Assembly (NCBI GenBank): GCA_947502885.1
Contig: CANNBP010000016.1
Location: 62,001 to 126,000, forward strand
Source of the DNA: an uncultured Aquimarina sp.
GTDB taxonomy: Bacteria; Bacteroidota; Bacteroidia; Flavobacteriales; Flavobacteriaceae
Reading direction: 5' to 3'
Length of the DNA: 64,000 nt
This document shows positions 52,482-61,529 of this stretch, piece by piece. The notes under the pieces are model-generated. The model worked only from the letters and a program-made list of their open reading frames with translations, searched no databases and was not told where the DNA came from. Position 1 is the stretch's first letter, and every line of letters begins with the position of its first letter. The position numbers were made by a program, and so were the translations under genes.

Positions 52482-54815
52482 GTGGAAAATTTTGAAAAAA
52501 AAGGGATCCTTTTTTTAATGTTTTGGTGTACCCTATTTTGTAATGCTCAAAGTGAGATTACAGGTGTAGTTTTGGATGAAAAGTCTCTTCCTGTTTCAGA
52601 AGCTAGCATACGGGTTTTGGAACTTGAAAATAGTGGAACAATAAGTGATTTTGAAGGTAATTTTACGATCAAAGTACCGCAAGGTAAGTATACCATCGAA
52701 ACTACTTTTATTGGATTTAAAACGAATAGAGAAGTAGTAACAATAGGTTTTTCAGAAAAGATAAAACTTACCATTGTTTTAAAAGAGAATATAGAAGAAT
52801 TAAAAGATGTAATCGTTAAAGGAAAAACCCAAAATGAACAAAAAAGAAATACGGGTTATTCGGTCAATGTTTTAGAAACCAAAGAGCTTAAAAATGTAAC
52901 TACCGACATCAATCAGGTAATTAAAAGTATCCCAGGTGTTAACCTACGAGAAGTGGGAGGGTTAGGTTCGAATTTTAAATTGGCTTTAAATGGATTAACG
53001 GGTAATCAAATTAGATATTTTATAGATGGAGTTCCTATGGAAAACTTTGGATCAACATTAACACTCAATAATTTTCCTATTAACCTTGTTCAATCAATCG
53101 AGGTATATAAAGGAGTAGTCCCAATATCTTTTGGGTCAGATGCATTAGGAGGTGCTATCAACATAATTACAGAAAATAAGAGAAAAAACTATTTGGACGC
53201 AAGTTATAGTATTGGTTCTTTTAATACGCATCGAACTGCAATGAATACCCAATACGTTAATAATAATAGCAACTATTATTTGAAACTAATTTCTTTTTAT
53301 AATCATTCTGATAATGATTACTTAATGAAAGATGTTCCAGTTTTTGATCTAGAATTAGGTAATTTTCTTGGAAACGTGGATATCAAAAGATTTAATGACG
53401 AATATACTTCGGCAATGGTCTCACCAGAGTTTGGAGTTTTTAATAAATCTTATGCAGATCAATGGTATTTTCGAGTAACAGGAACCTATAACAAGAACAA
53501 TTATCAGCATCCAGATAATAATATATTAAGAGTATTGGGGCAATTTAACACAGAAGGCAAGACCTTGTTGTTGTCTACATCATATCAAAAGAAAATAAAT
53601 AAGCTAGATTTAAAAGCATTAGGTTTAATAGGTTGGGTAAAAGAGACTAATGATGATACAAGTACCCGTAAATATAATTGGACAGGTAACTACATAGAGC
53701 GTGACCCTCTTGATGCACTAGGAGAATTGGGAGCTGTAAGATCTTTATTTAAGCTTACAGATCGTGTTGCAAGTAGTCAGGTGAATGCTAAATACGCAAT
53801 AAAAGACAATCATTATATAGAGGCAAATTATGCTTTTAATTATTTAAAACGTAAAGGTATAGATGAGGTAAATCCAAACAATGCAGCTTTTAGGGCTCCC
53901 AGCATATTATCAAAAAATATATTTGGACTAGCATACACGTTAAAAAATGCCAATAATCTTTATGATCTAACCTTCTTTGGGAAACAGTATATATTTTCAG
54001 CAAATCAAGAAAATATAGCAGGTGAGAAAATAGAAGATGTTGATTTTTCGGGTACAGGTTATGGAGCAACACTATCGTTACGTCCAATAAATGATTTATC
54101 GATAAAAGCTTCTTATGAAAAAGCTTACCGAATACCAGAAAGTTACGAATTACTTGGGAATGGCTTGTTTATAAGACCTAATTTTGATCTACAACCAGAA
54201 GAAAGTGATAACCTAAACATAGGTACACGTTTAAATACTTCCTTTTCTTCTTTCAAATTAACTTTTGACACTAATTTCTTCTATCGTAAATCTATTGATT
54301 TTATTCGATTAAAAAGACCAGAAGGTGTTTTTAGTGAGTTTGATAATATTACCAATGTTACTTCTAAAGGAATAGAATCTGGTATTAAAACTTTATTTAA
54401 GGATAAAATTGAAGCTCAGTTTAATATTACGTATCAAGATATTATTGATAAAGATAGGTTTGATGAAGGTATTGAGAATGCAGCATATGATAGTCGCGTA
54501 CCTAATATCCCCTATTTTTTCTTGAATACAAGACTTGGGGCTAAATTCTTAAAAAACAAACTATCTGTTTATTGGAATTACTCGTTTACAGAATCATTCT
54601 TTTTAAAAACAGAAAATAATGGTAACCCTCTCGATAAGAATGATATTCCAGCTCAAAACGTACATGGGTTGGATATAGATTATAGTTGGAAACAAGGTAG
54701 ATATAATCTATCAGCTTCAATAACAAATTTAACCGATGCTTTGGTATTTGATAATTTCAGAATCCAAAAACCTGGAAGAGCCTTTTACTTAAAGTTTAGA
54801 TATTTTTTACAATAA
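52482..54815 (+). CDS. TonB-dependent receptor, XusA-like
   Basis: This 777-residue protein uses a GTG start; signal peptide residues 8-24 (cleaved after CNAQ). Residues of about 24-105 form a carboxypeptidase-regulatory-like domain (E-I-T-G-V-V-L-D-E), 115-225 the plug (V-I-K-S-I-P-G-V-N-L-R, R-Y-F-I-D-G-V-P-M-E, Y-K-G-V-V-P-I), and the rest a 22-stranded barrel ending in F-Y-L-K-F-R-Y-F-L. It would import a ferri-siderophore. The next genes (DUF4374 lipoprotein, PepSY protein) match XusB and XusC. Confidence 0.88.
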   Translation: MENFEKKGILFLMFWCTLFCNAQSEITGVVLDEKSLPVSEASIRVLELENSGTISDFEGNFTIKVPQGKYTIETTFIGFKTNREVVTIGFSEKIKLTIVLKENIEELKDVIVKGKTQNEQKRNTGYSVNVLETKELKNVTTDINQVIKSIPGVNLREVGGLGSNFKLALNGLTGNQIRYFIDGVPMENFGSTLTLNNFPINLVQSIEVYKGVVPISFGSDALGGAINIITENKRKNYLDASYSIGSFNTHRTAMNTQYVNNNSNYYLKLISFYNHSDNDYLMKDVPVFDLELGNFLGNVDIKRFNDEYTSAMVSPEFGVFNKSYADQWYFRVTGTYNKNNYQHPDNNILRVLGQFNTEGKTLLLSTSYQKKINKLDLKALGLIGWVKETNDDTSTRKYNWTGNYIERDPLDALGELGAVRSLFKLTDRVASSQVNAKYAIKDNHYIEANYAFNYLKRKGIDEVNPNNAAFRAPSILSKNIFGLAYTLKNANNLYDLTFFGKQYIFSANQENIAGEKIEDVDFSGTGYGATLSLRPINDLSIKASYEKAYRIPESYELLGNGLFIRPNFDLQPEESDNLNIGTRLNTSFSSFKLTFDTNFFYRKSIDFIRLKRPEGVFSEFDNITNVTSKGIESGIKTLFKDKIEAQFNITYQDIIDKDRFDEGIENAAYDSRVPNIPYFFLNTRLGAKFLKNKLSVYWNYSFTESFFLKTENNGNPLDKNDIPAQNVHGLDIDYSWKQGRYNLSASITNLTDALVFDNFRIQKPGRAFYLKFRYFLQ

Positions 54816-54846
54816 ATGAATTTCACTTTTTAAATTAATTATAGTC

Positions 54847-56157
54847 ATGAAACAATTAAAACTAAATATTTTATTCTTAGCGGCAATGCTACTTGGTTTG
54901 ATAGCATGTAATAGTGATGACGATGCACCTATCGTTTCTGTTCCCGATCCTGATCCTGATCCAGAAGTTGTTGATCCTGTTGTAACCGGTCAATCTTCTA
55001 ATGGTTTTGTTATGGCATTAAGAACTACCGGGGATAATGAAACAGATTATATCGTAAGCAAAGAGGATATAATGACAGGAGAAATTTCTGCAGTTGGAAC
55101 AGGAATAGAACTTACAAGTTGGAGGTTTTTTTACCCAGTAGGGCAAACACTTTTTTCTACGGGGTATAGCGAAGATAATCAAGGAGCGGCATATGGAGAT
55201 AACGGCGCCGGGTTGATTGAAAAAAAAGGAGGTTTTATTTTTGAAAATGCTCTAGAAATGTTTGGAGCAAGTGATGATGGTAAAACACTTTTAGCTATGG
55301 AGATAGCAAGAGATCAACCTACTAGAAGATTACATATTATCGATGCAGGAACAGGTTTGGTAAAACAGATTTCTAACATTAATATTTTTGTAGAGCCTTC
55401 TATCGATCCTAGAGAAACTAAAATTTCTTGGCCTACTGCTTTGCAAGTAAGAGGAGATAAACTATTTATTCCTTTTCAAAAAATAAAAAATGAATTTGAT
55501 GATAAGGGAGCAGCAATTGATCTTGGTACCACAGATCCAGATGAAGCATTTGTAGCAGTTTTTTCATATCCAAATATAGGAGCAAATCCAGAAAAAATTA
55601 TTAGTGATAATAGAACTAGTAATATTGGTATAAATGGAGCTACAACAGGTTTGATAGAATCGAGTAATGGTGATTTATATTCATTCTCTTGTGGTGCAGT
55701 TATGGCAGGTTTCTCAGAAGCTTCGACAAAACCATCTGGTATCTTAAGGATTAAAAATAATGAAACAGAATTCGATAACGAATATTTCTTTAATGTAGAA
55801 GAAGCTACTAACGGAGGGAAATTGTTTTCATTAGACTATGCCGGAGGTAATAAGGCAATAGCACGTATCCTTACTAATGATACAGGTAATAAATGGGAAG
55901 CCTTTGGTAGAACTGTATTTAATCAAAAACTTGTAATTATTGATTTAGAAGCAAAAACAGTAACAGATGTTGCTAATATTCCGTTGCATGCAAAACGCTA
56001 TACTTCACCAATTTTGGTAGAAAATGGTAAAGCTTATGTTAGCGTCGAAACAGCTTCAGATGCTTATGTTTATCAAGTTGATGTCGCAACGGCAACAGGT
56101 ACTAAAGGTGCCAAAATTATAGGAAAAACTATCAAAGGATTCTTTAGATTAAAATAA
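54847..56157 (+). CDS. DUF4374 surface lipoprotein, XusB-like
   Basis: This 436-residue lipoprotein has its acylated Cys at residue 21 (L-I-A-C) followed by N-S-D-D-D-A, an acidic stretch typical for surface export in Bacteroidetes. A DPDPDPDPE linker follows, then a beta-propeller-like domain of DUF4374 type. XusB of Bacteroides thetaiotaomicron belongs to this family and binds enterobactin at the surface. It lies 31 bases after the receptor. The siderophore bound here should be the hydroxamate made by the adjacent operon. Confidence 0.85.
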   Translation: MKQLKLNILFLAAMLLGLIACNSDDDAPIVSVPDPDPDPEVVDPVVTGQSSNGFVMALRTTGDNETDYIVSKEDIMTGEISAVGTGIELTSWRFFYPVGQTLFSTGYSEDNQGAAYGDNGAGLIEKKGGFIFENALEMFGASDDGKTLLAMEIARDQPTRRLHIIDAGTGLVKQISNINIFVEPSIDPRETKISWPTALQVRGDKLFIPFQKIKNEFDDKGAAIDLGTTDPDEAFVAVFSYPNIGANPEKIISDNRTSNIGINGATTGLIESSNGDLYSFSCGAVMAGFSEASTKPSGILRIKNNETEFDNEYFFNVEEATNGGKLFSLDYAGGNKAIARILTNDTGNKWEAFGRTVFNQKLVIIDLEAKTVTDVANIPLHAKRYTSPILVENGKAYVSVETASDAYVYQVDVATATGTKGAKIIGKTIKGFFRLK

Positions 56158-56239
56158 TAAGTAAGTCATTGGAAGCAAGCTGGATAAAGGTGGTAATCCA
56201 ATGGGGTAAGATAAACTAACTAATCTATTTTTTGAAAAG

Positions 56240-56282
56240 GAAACACTCTTGGATGATGCTGTATTGTTCGAGAGTGTTTTAA
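56240..56282 (+). terminator. Terminator after the XusB-like gene
   Basis: AAACACTCT (56241-56249) pairs perfectly with AGAGTGTTT (56271-56279) and is followed by a short T-rich tail. It may separate or attenuate transcription between the lipoprotein gene and the next two genes. Confidence 0.7.
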
Positions 56283-56354
56283 TCATTAAATAAAGAAAAA
56301 AATATTATAACTATATGTGCCCTCCTATCTAATTAAAACTAAAACCTATTTATT

Positions 56355-57884
56355 ATGAAACAAATGTTTTTTATCCTTTTTGCTTTTTTTTGCTTAAAAA
56401 GTAATGCACATGATGTTAAATTGTCTGAACAAGTTTATGACACTAATGCTTGTTTGGTTTCAACTAAAATTACAGTAGAACTTGATTATTTTGCTAGTTA
56501 TAAAACATATTTTTTATTAGAACTATGGAATGGGAGTAAAAGAATCTACAAGAAAAAAATCAATAACTCTAAATTACAGAATATTCAAGGAAAGCATGTT
56601 TATGTGTTCAATGAAAATGCGCCAAATCAGCATAATGATTTTACAATTATTGTTAGTGATATTATACCAATAGGGCATGGTGTAGAGCGAAAACTAATCA
56701 CTAAAAAATTTAATAAATGTATTTCTTTAGGAAGTTTTAAAAATTACAATATTCGTCGTGTTGTTCTTAGCAATTCAGGATGTGTTACTGCAATGGACTC
56801 TAGTGTTATATCTGCTAATTTTAAATCTGATCTAAATATAGTTTCAAACCGTATTTATCGCTTTTATGATGGAGGACAACCAAACCCTATACCTTCTATT
56901 AACTACTACAAAATTGAAAGTACAGGTACTGCCGGATCTGCTAATGCTTATTTTTCTATTACAAGCCTATTAAGTGGTCCTCTAGTAGAAGATTTATGTT
57001 TAGATTATGATCATGACGGGGTTCCTGATGATAGGGATAATTGCCCTCAACATGTCAATTCGGATCAAAGTGATATTGATAATGATGGAATTGGAAATGT
57101 TTGTGATGATCAGGATAATCGAGATTCTGATAATGATGGTGTTGAAAACTATGAGGATGATTGCCCAAATGAATCGGGACCAGCATCAAATGGAGGCTGT
57201 CCAATAACACCTCAAAACCCAAACCTTGTTGTAGATTTAGATGACTCGAGTTTATATTCTCAGTGTTTAAGTTGTCCTCCTCCTTTGGATGCACTTTTTA
57301 ATAGTGGAAAAAAACACTTAATAGCAAATGGAGGATCAGGTAGTATTTCTTTTAACAGGCTAAATATTAGAAATATTGGAAACATCGCTTCTAATAGCGC
57401 TAAGGTTAAGTTTTATTTTTCATTGAATGCTACCTTAAATGTAAATGATGACAAGCTTCTTAAAGTAGTTACAATACCTAGTCGTAATGTTAATAGTTCT
57501 TACGGTATTGAAACACAGATAAATGGATGGGATATTTTTAGCAATGCATCATCATCATCTAATAATGGTGATTATTACATTTTAATAGATGTAGATGCGG
57601 ATAACTCGAATTATGAGGGGACAAGTGGAGAAAATGATAATTTGTTAGTACTACCATTTAGATATACTGTAAGTAATATATTTTCTCGTTCGGCATCAAA
57701 AGAAACTAATATAAAGAATTCTTTTGATAAAGTTTACAAAGTTATGATTTACAATATTCAAGGGGCTTTAATAGATCAAAAAATGGTCGAAAATAAAGAA
57801 GAAGAAATGATTTTTGTAAAAAGCTTACCTAAGGGGTTATATATTATTAGAAACGGTAAAAAAACTTATAAAATAACTAACTAA
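56355..57884 (+). CDS. Secreted protein with thrombospondin type 3 repeats and type IX tail
   Basis: This 509-residue protein has signal peptide 1-18 (cut near SNAH), a Cys-containing beta-rich domain (20-210), calcium-binding TSP3-type repeats at about 218-280 (D-Y-D-H-D-G-V-P-D-D-R-D-N-C-P and D-S-D-N-D-G-V-E-N-Y-E-D-D-C-P), a CARDB-like domain (290-430), and a T9SS type A C-terminal sorting domain (450-509, Y-N-I-Q-G-A-L-I-D-Q then L-P-K-G-L-Y-I-I-R). It would be exported by the type IX system and fixed on the surface. Between XusB- and XusC-like genes it may be a passenger. Confidence 0.8.
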   Translation: MKQMFFILFAFFCLKSNAHDVKLSEQVYDTNACLVSTKITVELDYFASYKTYFLLELWNGSKRIYKKKINNSKLQNIQGKHVYVFNENAPNQHNDFTIIVSDIIPIGHGVERKLITKKFNKCISLGSFKNYNIRRVVLSNSGCVTAMDSSVISANFKSDLNIVSNRIYRFYDGGQPNPIPSINYYKIESTGTAGSANAYFSITSLLSGPLVEDLCLDYDHDGVPDDRDNCPQHVNSDQSDIDNDGIGNVCDDQDNRDSDNDGVENYEDDCPNESGPASNGGCPITPQNPNLVVDLDDSSLYSQCLSCPPPLDALFNSGKKHLIANGGSGSISFNRLNIRNIGNIASNSAKVKFYFSLNATLNVNDDKLLKVVTIPSRNVNSSYGIETQINGWDIFSNASSSSNNGDYYILIDVDADNSNYEGTSGENDNLLVLPFRYTVSNIFSRSASKETNIKNSFDKVYKVMIYNIQGALIDQKMVENKEEEMIFVKSLPKGLYIIRNGKKTYKITN

Positions 57885-57904
57885 ACCTAACCATTTGAGA
57901 GTAT

Positions 57905-57942
57905 GCACTCCCAGAGAATTTTATTTTTGGGAGTGCTCTTAT
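57905..57942 (+). terminator. Terminator between the TSP3 gene and the PepSY gene
   Basis: GCACTCCCA (57905-57913) pairs perfectly with TGGGAGTGC (57928-57936), followed by a short T-rich tail. The PepSY gene starts 21 bases later, so it either needs its own promoter or depends on read-through. Confidence 0.75.
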
Positions 57943-57957
57943 TTAAAATAAACAGTT

Positions 57958-59133
57958 ATGTCTTCGATTAAAAAGAAAAATACCCGTAAAACCATTTTAC
58001 AACTACATAAAATATTAGGTCTAATTACCGGCGTTGTACTTTTTGTTGTGTCTATAACTGGATGTTTATGGGTTTTTAAAGATGAAATAGAGAGTTTTTA
58101 TGATGATTATAAATATGTTCAACCTCGAGAGCAAAGCTTTGTTAAGCCTTCTCAAATAAAATTGATTGCAGAAAAAGTTATACCAAATAAAACTATTCAT
58201 GGAGTGGTATATGGACAGCCGAATGAAGCAATAGAAGTGGTTTTTTATCAAGCAGAACCAGAGTTGTTTTACCAGAGTGTTTTTTTAGACCCATATACCG
58301 GAGACTTTATTAAAAGAGTTGATAATAATGCTGGTTTCTTTGGTTTTGTTTTAAAGGGGCATATACGCTTATGGTTACCAGAAGCTATTGGCTCTAGAGT
58401 AGTATCATATTCGGTTCTATTATTTCTAATTATTTTAATTAGCGGACTTTTTCTTTGGTGGCCCCGTAATAACAAAAATTGGCGCCAGCGCTTAAAGTTT
58501 GATTGGAATAGTAAAACTCGTTGGAAAAGGAAAAATTTTGATTTACATACCGTAACTGGGTTCTATATATCTTCTTTAGGGCTTTTGTTTGCATTTACAG
58601 GTTGTGTTATGGCATTTAATTGGTTTTATTTTATTGCTTATGTGGCAACTGGTGGAGACAAAGCACCACAGTTTATTCTTCCTCAAAACACTACTGAAAT
58701 TGTTCTTGATTCACAGCAAAGTCCAGCATATGATCAATTGATTCCTTTTTTAAATACCAAGTATAAAAATGCAAAAAGTTTCGAACTTCACTATCCAGAA
58801 AATGACTCTACCTCTGTATTGGTAGAAGTGAGTAACTCTAAAGGTGTATATTATAACATGGATTATCTTTTTTTTGATCAGAGTACTTTAGAAGAAATTG
58901 AAACAACTAGTATTTATGGCAAATATGAAAATGCCAAATTTGCAGATAAAGTAATTCGAATGAATTATGATATTCATGTAGGAGCTATAGGTGGTTTAGC
59001 AGGTAAAATTATTGCTTTTTTGGCCAGTTTGATCTGTGCATCATTGCCAGTTAGTGGTATTCTATTGTGGTACGGTAAAAAGTATAAAAAGAAATCTAAA
59101 GCAAGACCAAACATAACTGCAAAGGCGGCATGA
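57958..59133 (+). CDS. PepSY-domain inner-membrane protein, XusC-like
   Basis: This 391-residue protein has four membrane helices: about 20-40 (L-G-L-I-T-G-V-V-L-F-V-V-S-I-T-G), 140-165, 198-220 and 340-370. Between helices lie PepSY domains, and conserved His residues (L-H-K-I-L-G, H-I-R-L-W-L, L-H-T-V-T-G, Y-D-I-H-V-G) are those of the PepSY-associated TM family that reduces ferric siderophores. In the Xus system the PepSY protein XusC acts with XusA and XusB. This would release the iron from the imported siderophore. Confidence 0.85.
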   Translation: MSSIKKKNTRKTILQLHKILGLITGVVLFVVSITGCLWVFKDEIESFYDDYKYVQPREQSFVKPSQIKLIAEKVIPNKTIHGVVYGQPNEAIEVVFYQAEPELFYQSVFLDPYTGDFIKRVDNNAGFFGFVLKGHIRLWLPEAIGSRVVSYSVLLFLIILISGLFLWWPRNNKNWRQRLKFDWNSKTRWKRKNFDLHTVTGFYISSLGLLFAFTGCVMAFNWFYFIAYVATGGDKAPQFILPQNTTEIVLDSQQSPAYDQLIPFLNTKYKNAKSFELHYPENDSTSVLVEVSNSKGVYYNMDYLFFDQSTLEEIETTSIYGKYENAKFADKVIRMNYDIHVGAIGGLAGKIIAFLASLICASLPVSGILLWYGKKYKKKSKARPNITAKAA

Positions 59134-59187
59134 TGGCTTATGATAACCCAATCAATTTTATAAAAGTTTAGACGTATTAATCATAGT

Positions 59188-59220
59188 AAAGACTTTTTCT
59201 AATCAGAAAGGTCTTTTTTT
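59188..59220 (+). terminator. Terminator of the uptake locus
   Basis: AAAGAC (59188-59193) and GTCTTT (59211-59216) with inner TTTCT / AGAAA pairs form a hairpin followed by a run of T on the + strand, 55 bases after the PepSY stop. Confidence 0.7.
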
Positions 59221-59259
59221 GAGTATACAAATACTCAAAAATAAAATTTTCAACAAATA

Positions 59260-59304
59260 CTTGTCATATATCAATAAAAATCAAGTGCAATAACCATAGC
59301 TTTG
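59260..59304 (+). promoter_or_regulatory. Operator and -7 box of the Crp/Fnr-type gene
   Basis: CTTGTCATATATCAA (59260-59274) is a half-palindromic Crp/Fnr-like site and matches 13 of 15 bases of a site upstream of the next gene. TAGCTTTG at 59297-59304 is an exact -7 element. The ATG lies 32 bases further on. The site lies upstream of the promoter, as for an activator or autoregulator. Confidence 0.5.
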
Positions 59305-59336
59305 AGTGGATGATACAAAATAGTAAATTGTGATAT

Positions 59337-59927
59337 ATGATAAATGAAAAACAGGATCTTACAGAGTTTATAAAAAATATTATTCCTGATAGCTCTATTT
59401 CATCGATACAAACCATTGTTGATCTTTTTCAGTATAAAAAAATAAAGAAAGGAGATCTATTAGTTGTCAAAGGATGTTTTAGCGATGATTACTTTTTTTT
59501 AAGTAAGGGATTAATGCGTACTTATCTTTATGATGTAAACGCCAACGAAATTACGACAGATTTTCATACTGCTAAGAATATTGTATTTGAAGTAACTTCT
59601 TTTTTTAAGAGAACGCAATCTCAAGTATATATACAAGCAGTAATCGATTGTGAGGGATATTATATCCCTTATGAGCAGTTAAATTCACTTTTTCATGAAA
59701 TGCCAACCTTTAGAGATTTTGGAAGGGCAATTTTGGTAAAAGAGTTTATAGCATCAAAAGAACGCACAATCTCGATGATCAATCAGACAGCAGAGCAGAG
59801 ATATTCTCATTTAGTAAAATCTAACTCAGAAATACTATTGAGTGCTCCATTAAAACAAATTGCTTCTTATTTGGGGATAACAGATAGTACTTTAAGTCGT
59901 ATCCGTAGAGATTTTTCTAAAATTTAA
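59337..59927 (+). CDS. Crp/Fnr-family transcriptional regulator
   Basis: This 196-residue protein has a cyclic-nucleotide-binding-like beta-roll at about 15-120 (I-K-K-G-D-L-L-V-V-K-G then F-F-L-S-K-G-L-M-R-T-Y) and a C-terminal winged helix at 150-192 (A-E-Q-R-Y-S-H-L, then L-K-Q-I-A-S-Y-L-G-I-T-D-S-T-L-S-R-I-R-R). No Fnr-type cysteine cluster is seen. This cAMP-independent type is common in Bacteroidetes. It probably binds the shared CTTGTCAT-T-T-CAA sites at its own promoter and at that of the next gene. Confidence 0.87.
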   Translation: MINEKQDLTEFIKNIIPDSSISSIQTIVDLFQYKKIKKGDLLVVKGCFSDDYFFLSKGLMRTYLYDVNANEITTDFHTAKNIVFEVTSFFKRTQSQVYIQAVIDCEGYYIPYEQLNSLFHEMPTFRDFGRAILVKEFIASKERTISMINQTAEQRYSHLVKSNSEILLSAPLKQIASYLGITDSTLSRIRRDFSKI

Positions 59928-59949
59928 TTTCTTGTCATTTGTCAAGAAA
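59928..59949 (+). promoter_or_regulatory. Second Crp/Fnr-type operator
   Basis: TTTCTTG (59928-59934) and CAAGAAA (59943-59949) make a perfect dyad with an 8-base spacer. The core CTTGTCATTTGTCAA (59931-59945) matches the site upstream of the regulator gene at 13 of 15 positions. It lies 52 bases before the ATG at 59998. Confidence 0.5.
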
Positions 59950-59997
59950 ACTCTCTTTATAAATGACCAAATTTGAATAGATTTTTATTCAAAAATA

Positions 59998-60675
59998 ATG
60001 GAACAAATACCTTTTGCAATAGCCGTATTATTTATAATCCTCACTCTTGTAACTGTATTTATATTTTTTAAAGCTGCAAAAAATAATTTTTGGGTAATAT
60101 TAGTATGTTTGGTAGTAGGATTATTACAGTTTATACTTGGAATATCTGGATTTTATCAAAATATAGATACCACACCTCCAAGGTTCTTTTTACTACTACC
60201 ACCTAGTATTGTTTTAATTATTTTATTATTCTTAACCAAAAGAGGAAAAAGATTTATAGATACTTTGGATATAAAAAAAATAACTCTTTTACATAGTATA
60301 AGGGTTCCTGTAGAGCTTATATTACATAGCATTTTTTTATACCAATTAATTCCTGTTGAGATGACTTATCAAGGGTATAACTTTGATATAATTTCGGGAA
60401 TATCTGCACCTGTAATATACTTTCTCATATTTAACAAAAAAAAGTACTCAAAGCAATTACTCATGTTCTGGAATTTAGTATGCCTAGCTCTTTTGGCAAA
60501 TATAATAGTCATAGCTACTTTATCTGCACAAACGCCATTTCAAAAATTAGCATTTGATCAACCCAATGTGGCGTTGATGTATTTCCCTTTTGTTTGGTTA
60601 CCTTCTATAGTTGTACCTTTAGTATTACTATCACATTTGGCAAGTATACGACAGCTTGTAAAAATTAAGTCCTAG
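59998..60675 (+). CDS. Polytopic membrane protein, unknown function
   Basis: This 225-residue protein has seven predicted membrane helices (from I-A-V-L-F-I-I-L-T at the N-terminus to V-W-L-P-S-I-V-V-P-L-V-L-L at the end) and short loops, one with F-Y-Q-N-I-D-T-T-P-P-R-F-F. No known family is named. The Crp/Fnr-type operator upstream makes it the likely direct target of the adjacent regulator. Confidence 0.6.
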   Translation: MEQIPFAIAVLFIILTLVTVFIFFKAAKNNFWVILVCLVVGLLQFILGISGFYQNIDTTPPRFFLLLPPSIVLIILLFLTKRGKRFIDTLDIKKITLLHSIRVPVELILHSIFLYQLIPVEMTYQGYNFDIISGISAPVIYFLIFNKKKYSKQLLMFWNLVCLALLANIIVIATLSAQTPFQKLAFDQPNVALMYFPFVWLPSIVVPLVLLSHLASIRQLVKIKS

Positions 60676-60731
60676 TAGTTATTATCCAGAACTTAAGAAT
60701 TTATTGTTGATATAAAATAGATATAAAAGAT

Positions 60732-61080
60732 ATGAAGTCGAAAACTTTTCATTTGTATCAATCAATAGAAGCTAGTGAGAAATACTATTGTGACTTTGGT
60801 CCCAATTCTGATTATCAAAAACAACTGCATGATTCAGGGTTAAGAGGAGTGGGTACAGATAATACTGACGAAGCAAGAATATTAGAATTGTCTAACCATA
60901 CTTTTTATAGCGACTTTGTTCGTGCCTCAAAATTCTTTAACACAACAAACACCACATCCTATAATCAATGGATTTATTAATGCACTATAGCAAGTGTGTG
61001 AGGTTTGGTATGTACTAATAGCGAGTTTGGTTTTTATTGTTTTACAAAAGATCATTCTAAGTTACTGTATAAATTAGAGC
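60732..61080 (+). pseudogene. Small or truncated gene with decayed 3' region
   Basis: An ATG at 60732 opens 82 codons (MKSKTFHLYQSIEASEKYY) of normal protein composition, stopping at 60980. Further on, 61010-61100 holds a second coding-like stretch in another frame (S-E-F-G-F-Y-C-F-T-K-D-H-S-K-L-L-Y-K-L-E) without a start. The two may be parts of one decayed gene. It could also be a real short gene. The family is not recognised. Confidence 0.3.
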
Positions 61081-61129
61081 CCTCAATATGGCTATTGTAA
61101 CAAAAAGAGAACTTTACAAAAAATATGTA

Positions 61130-61498
61130 ATGATGGAAATAGAGAAAGTAAGTTTAAAATCCAAATAGAAAACTTTTAATGAACATTGGACTCCAAAAAT
61201 AGTTGGAGAATTAAATAATCAATTTATTAAAATAGCAAAGTTCAAAGGAGAATTTGTTATGCATAAGCATGAAGGTGAAGATGAACTTTTTTATGTTATA
61301 GAAGGAAAGTTGTTTATTGAATTCGTTGATAAAACTATAGAATTAAATTCTGGCGAATTTCTAATCGTCCCAAAAGGAATAGAACATAAATCTTATGCAC
61401 CAAAAGAAGTAAGTGTTATGTTATTTGAACCTATTTCAACACTTAATACAGGAAATCAAAATAATAAACTTACAGTTTCTGATTTGGATAAAATCTAA
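61130..61498 (+). pseudogene. Cupin-domain gene with a nonsense codon at position 13
   Basis: From ATG 61130 the frame reads M-M-E-I-E-K-V-S-L-K-S-K, then TAG at 61166-61168, then continues open for 109 codons with a complete cupin: G-E-F-V-M-H-K-H-E-G-E-D-E-L-F-Y-V-I-E-G and P-K-G-I-E-H-K-S-Y-A-P. After the TAG no ATG, GTG or TTG occurs until ATG 61259, which falls at the first metal-binding histidine and cuts the fold. The rest is intact, so the mutation is recent, or the TAG is a sequencing error or is read through. Confidence 0.65.
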
Positions 61499-61529
61499 TC
61501 TGGAAATAATAGTTTGGATAAGCTAATGT

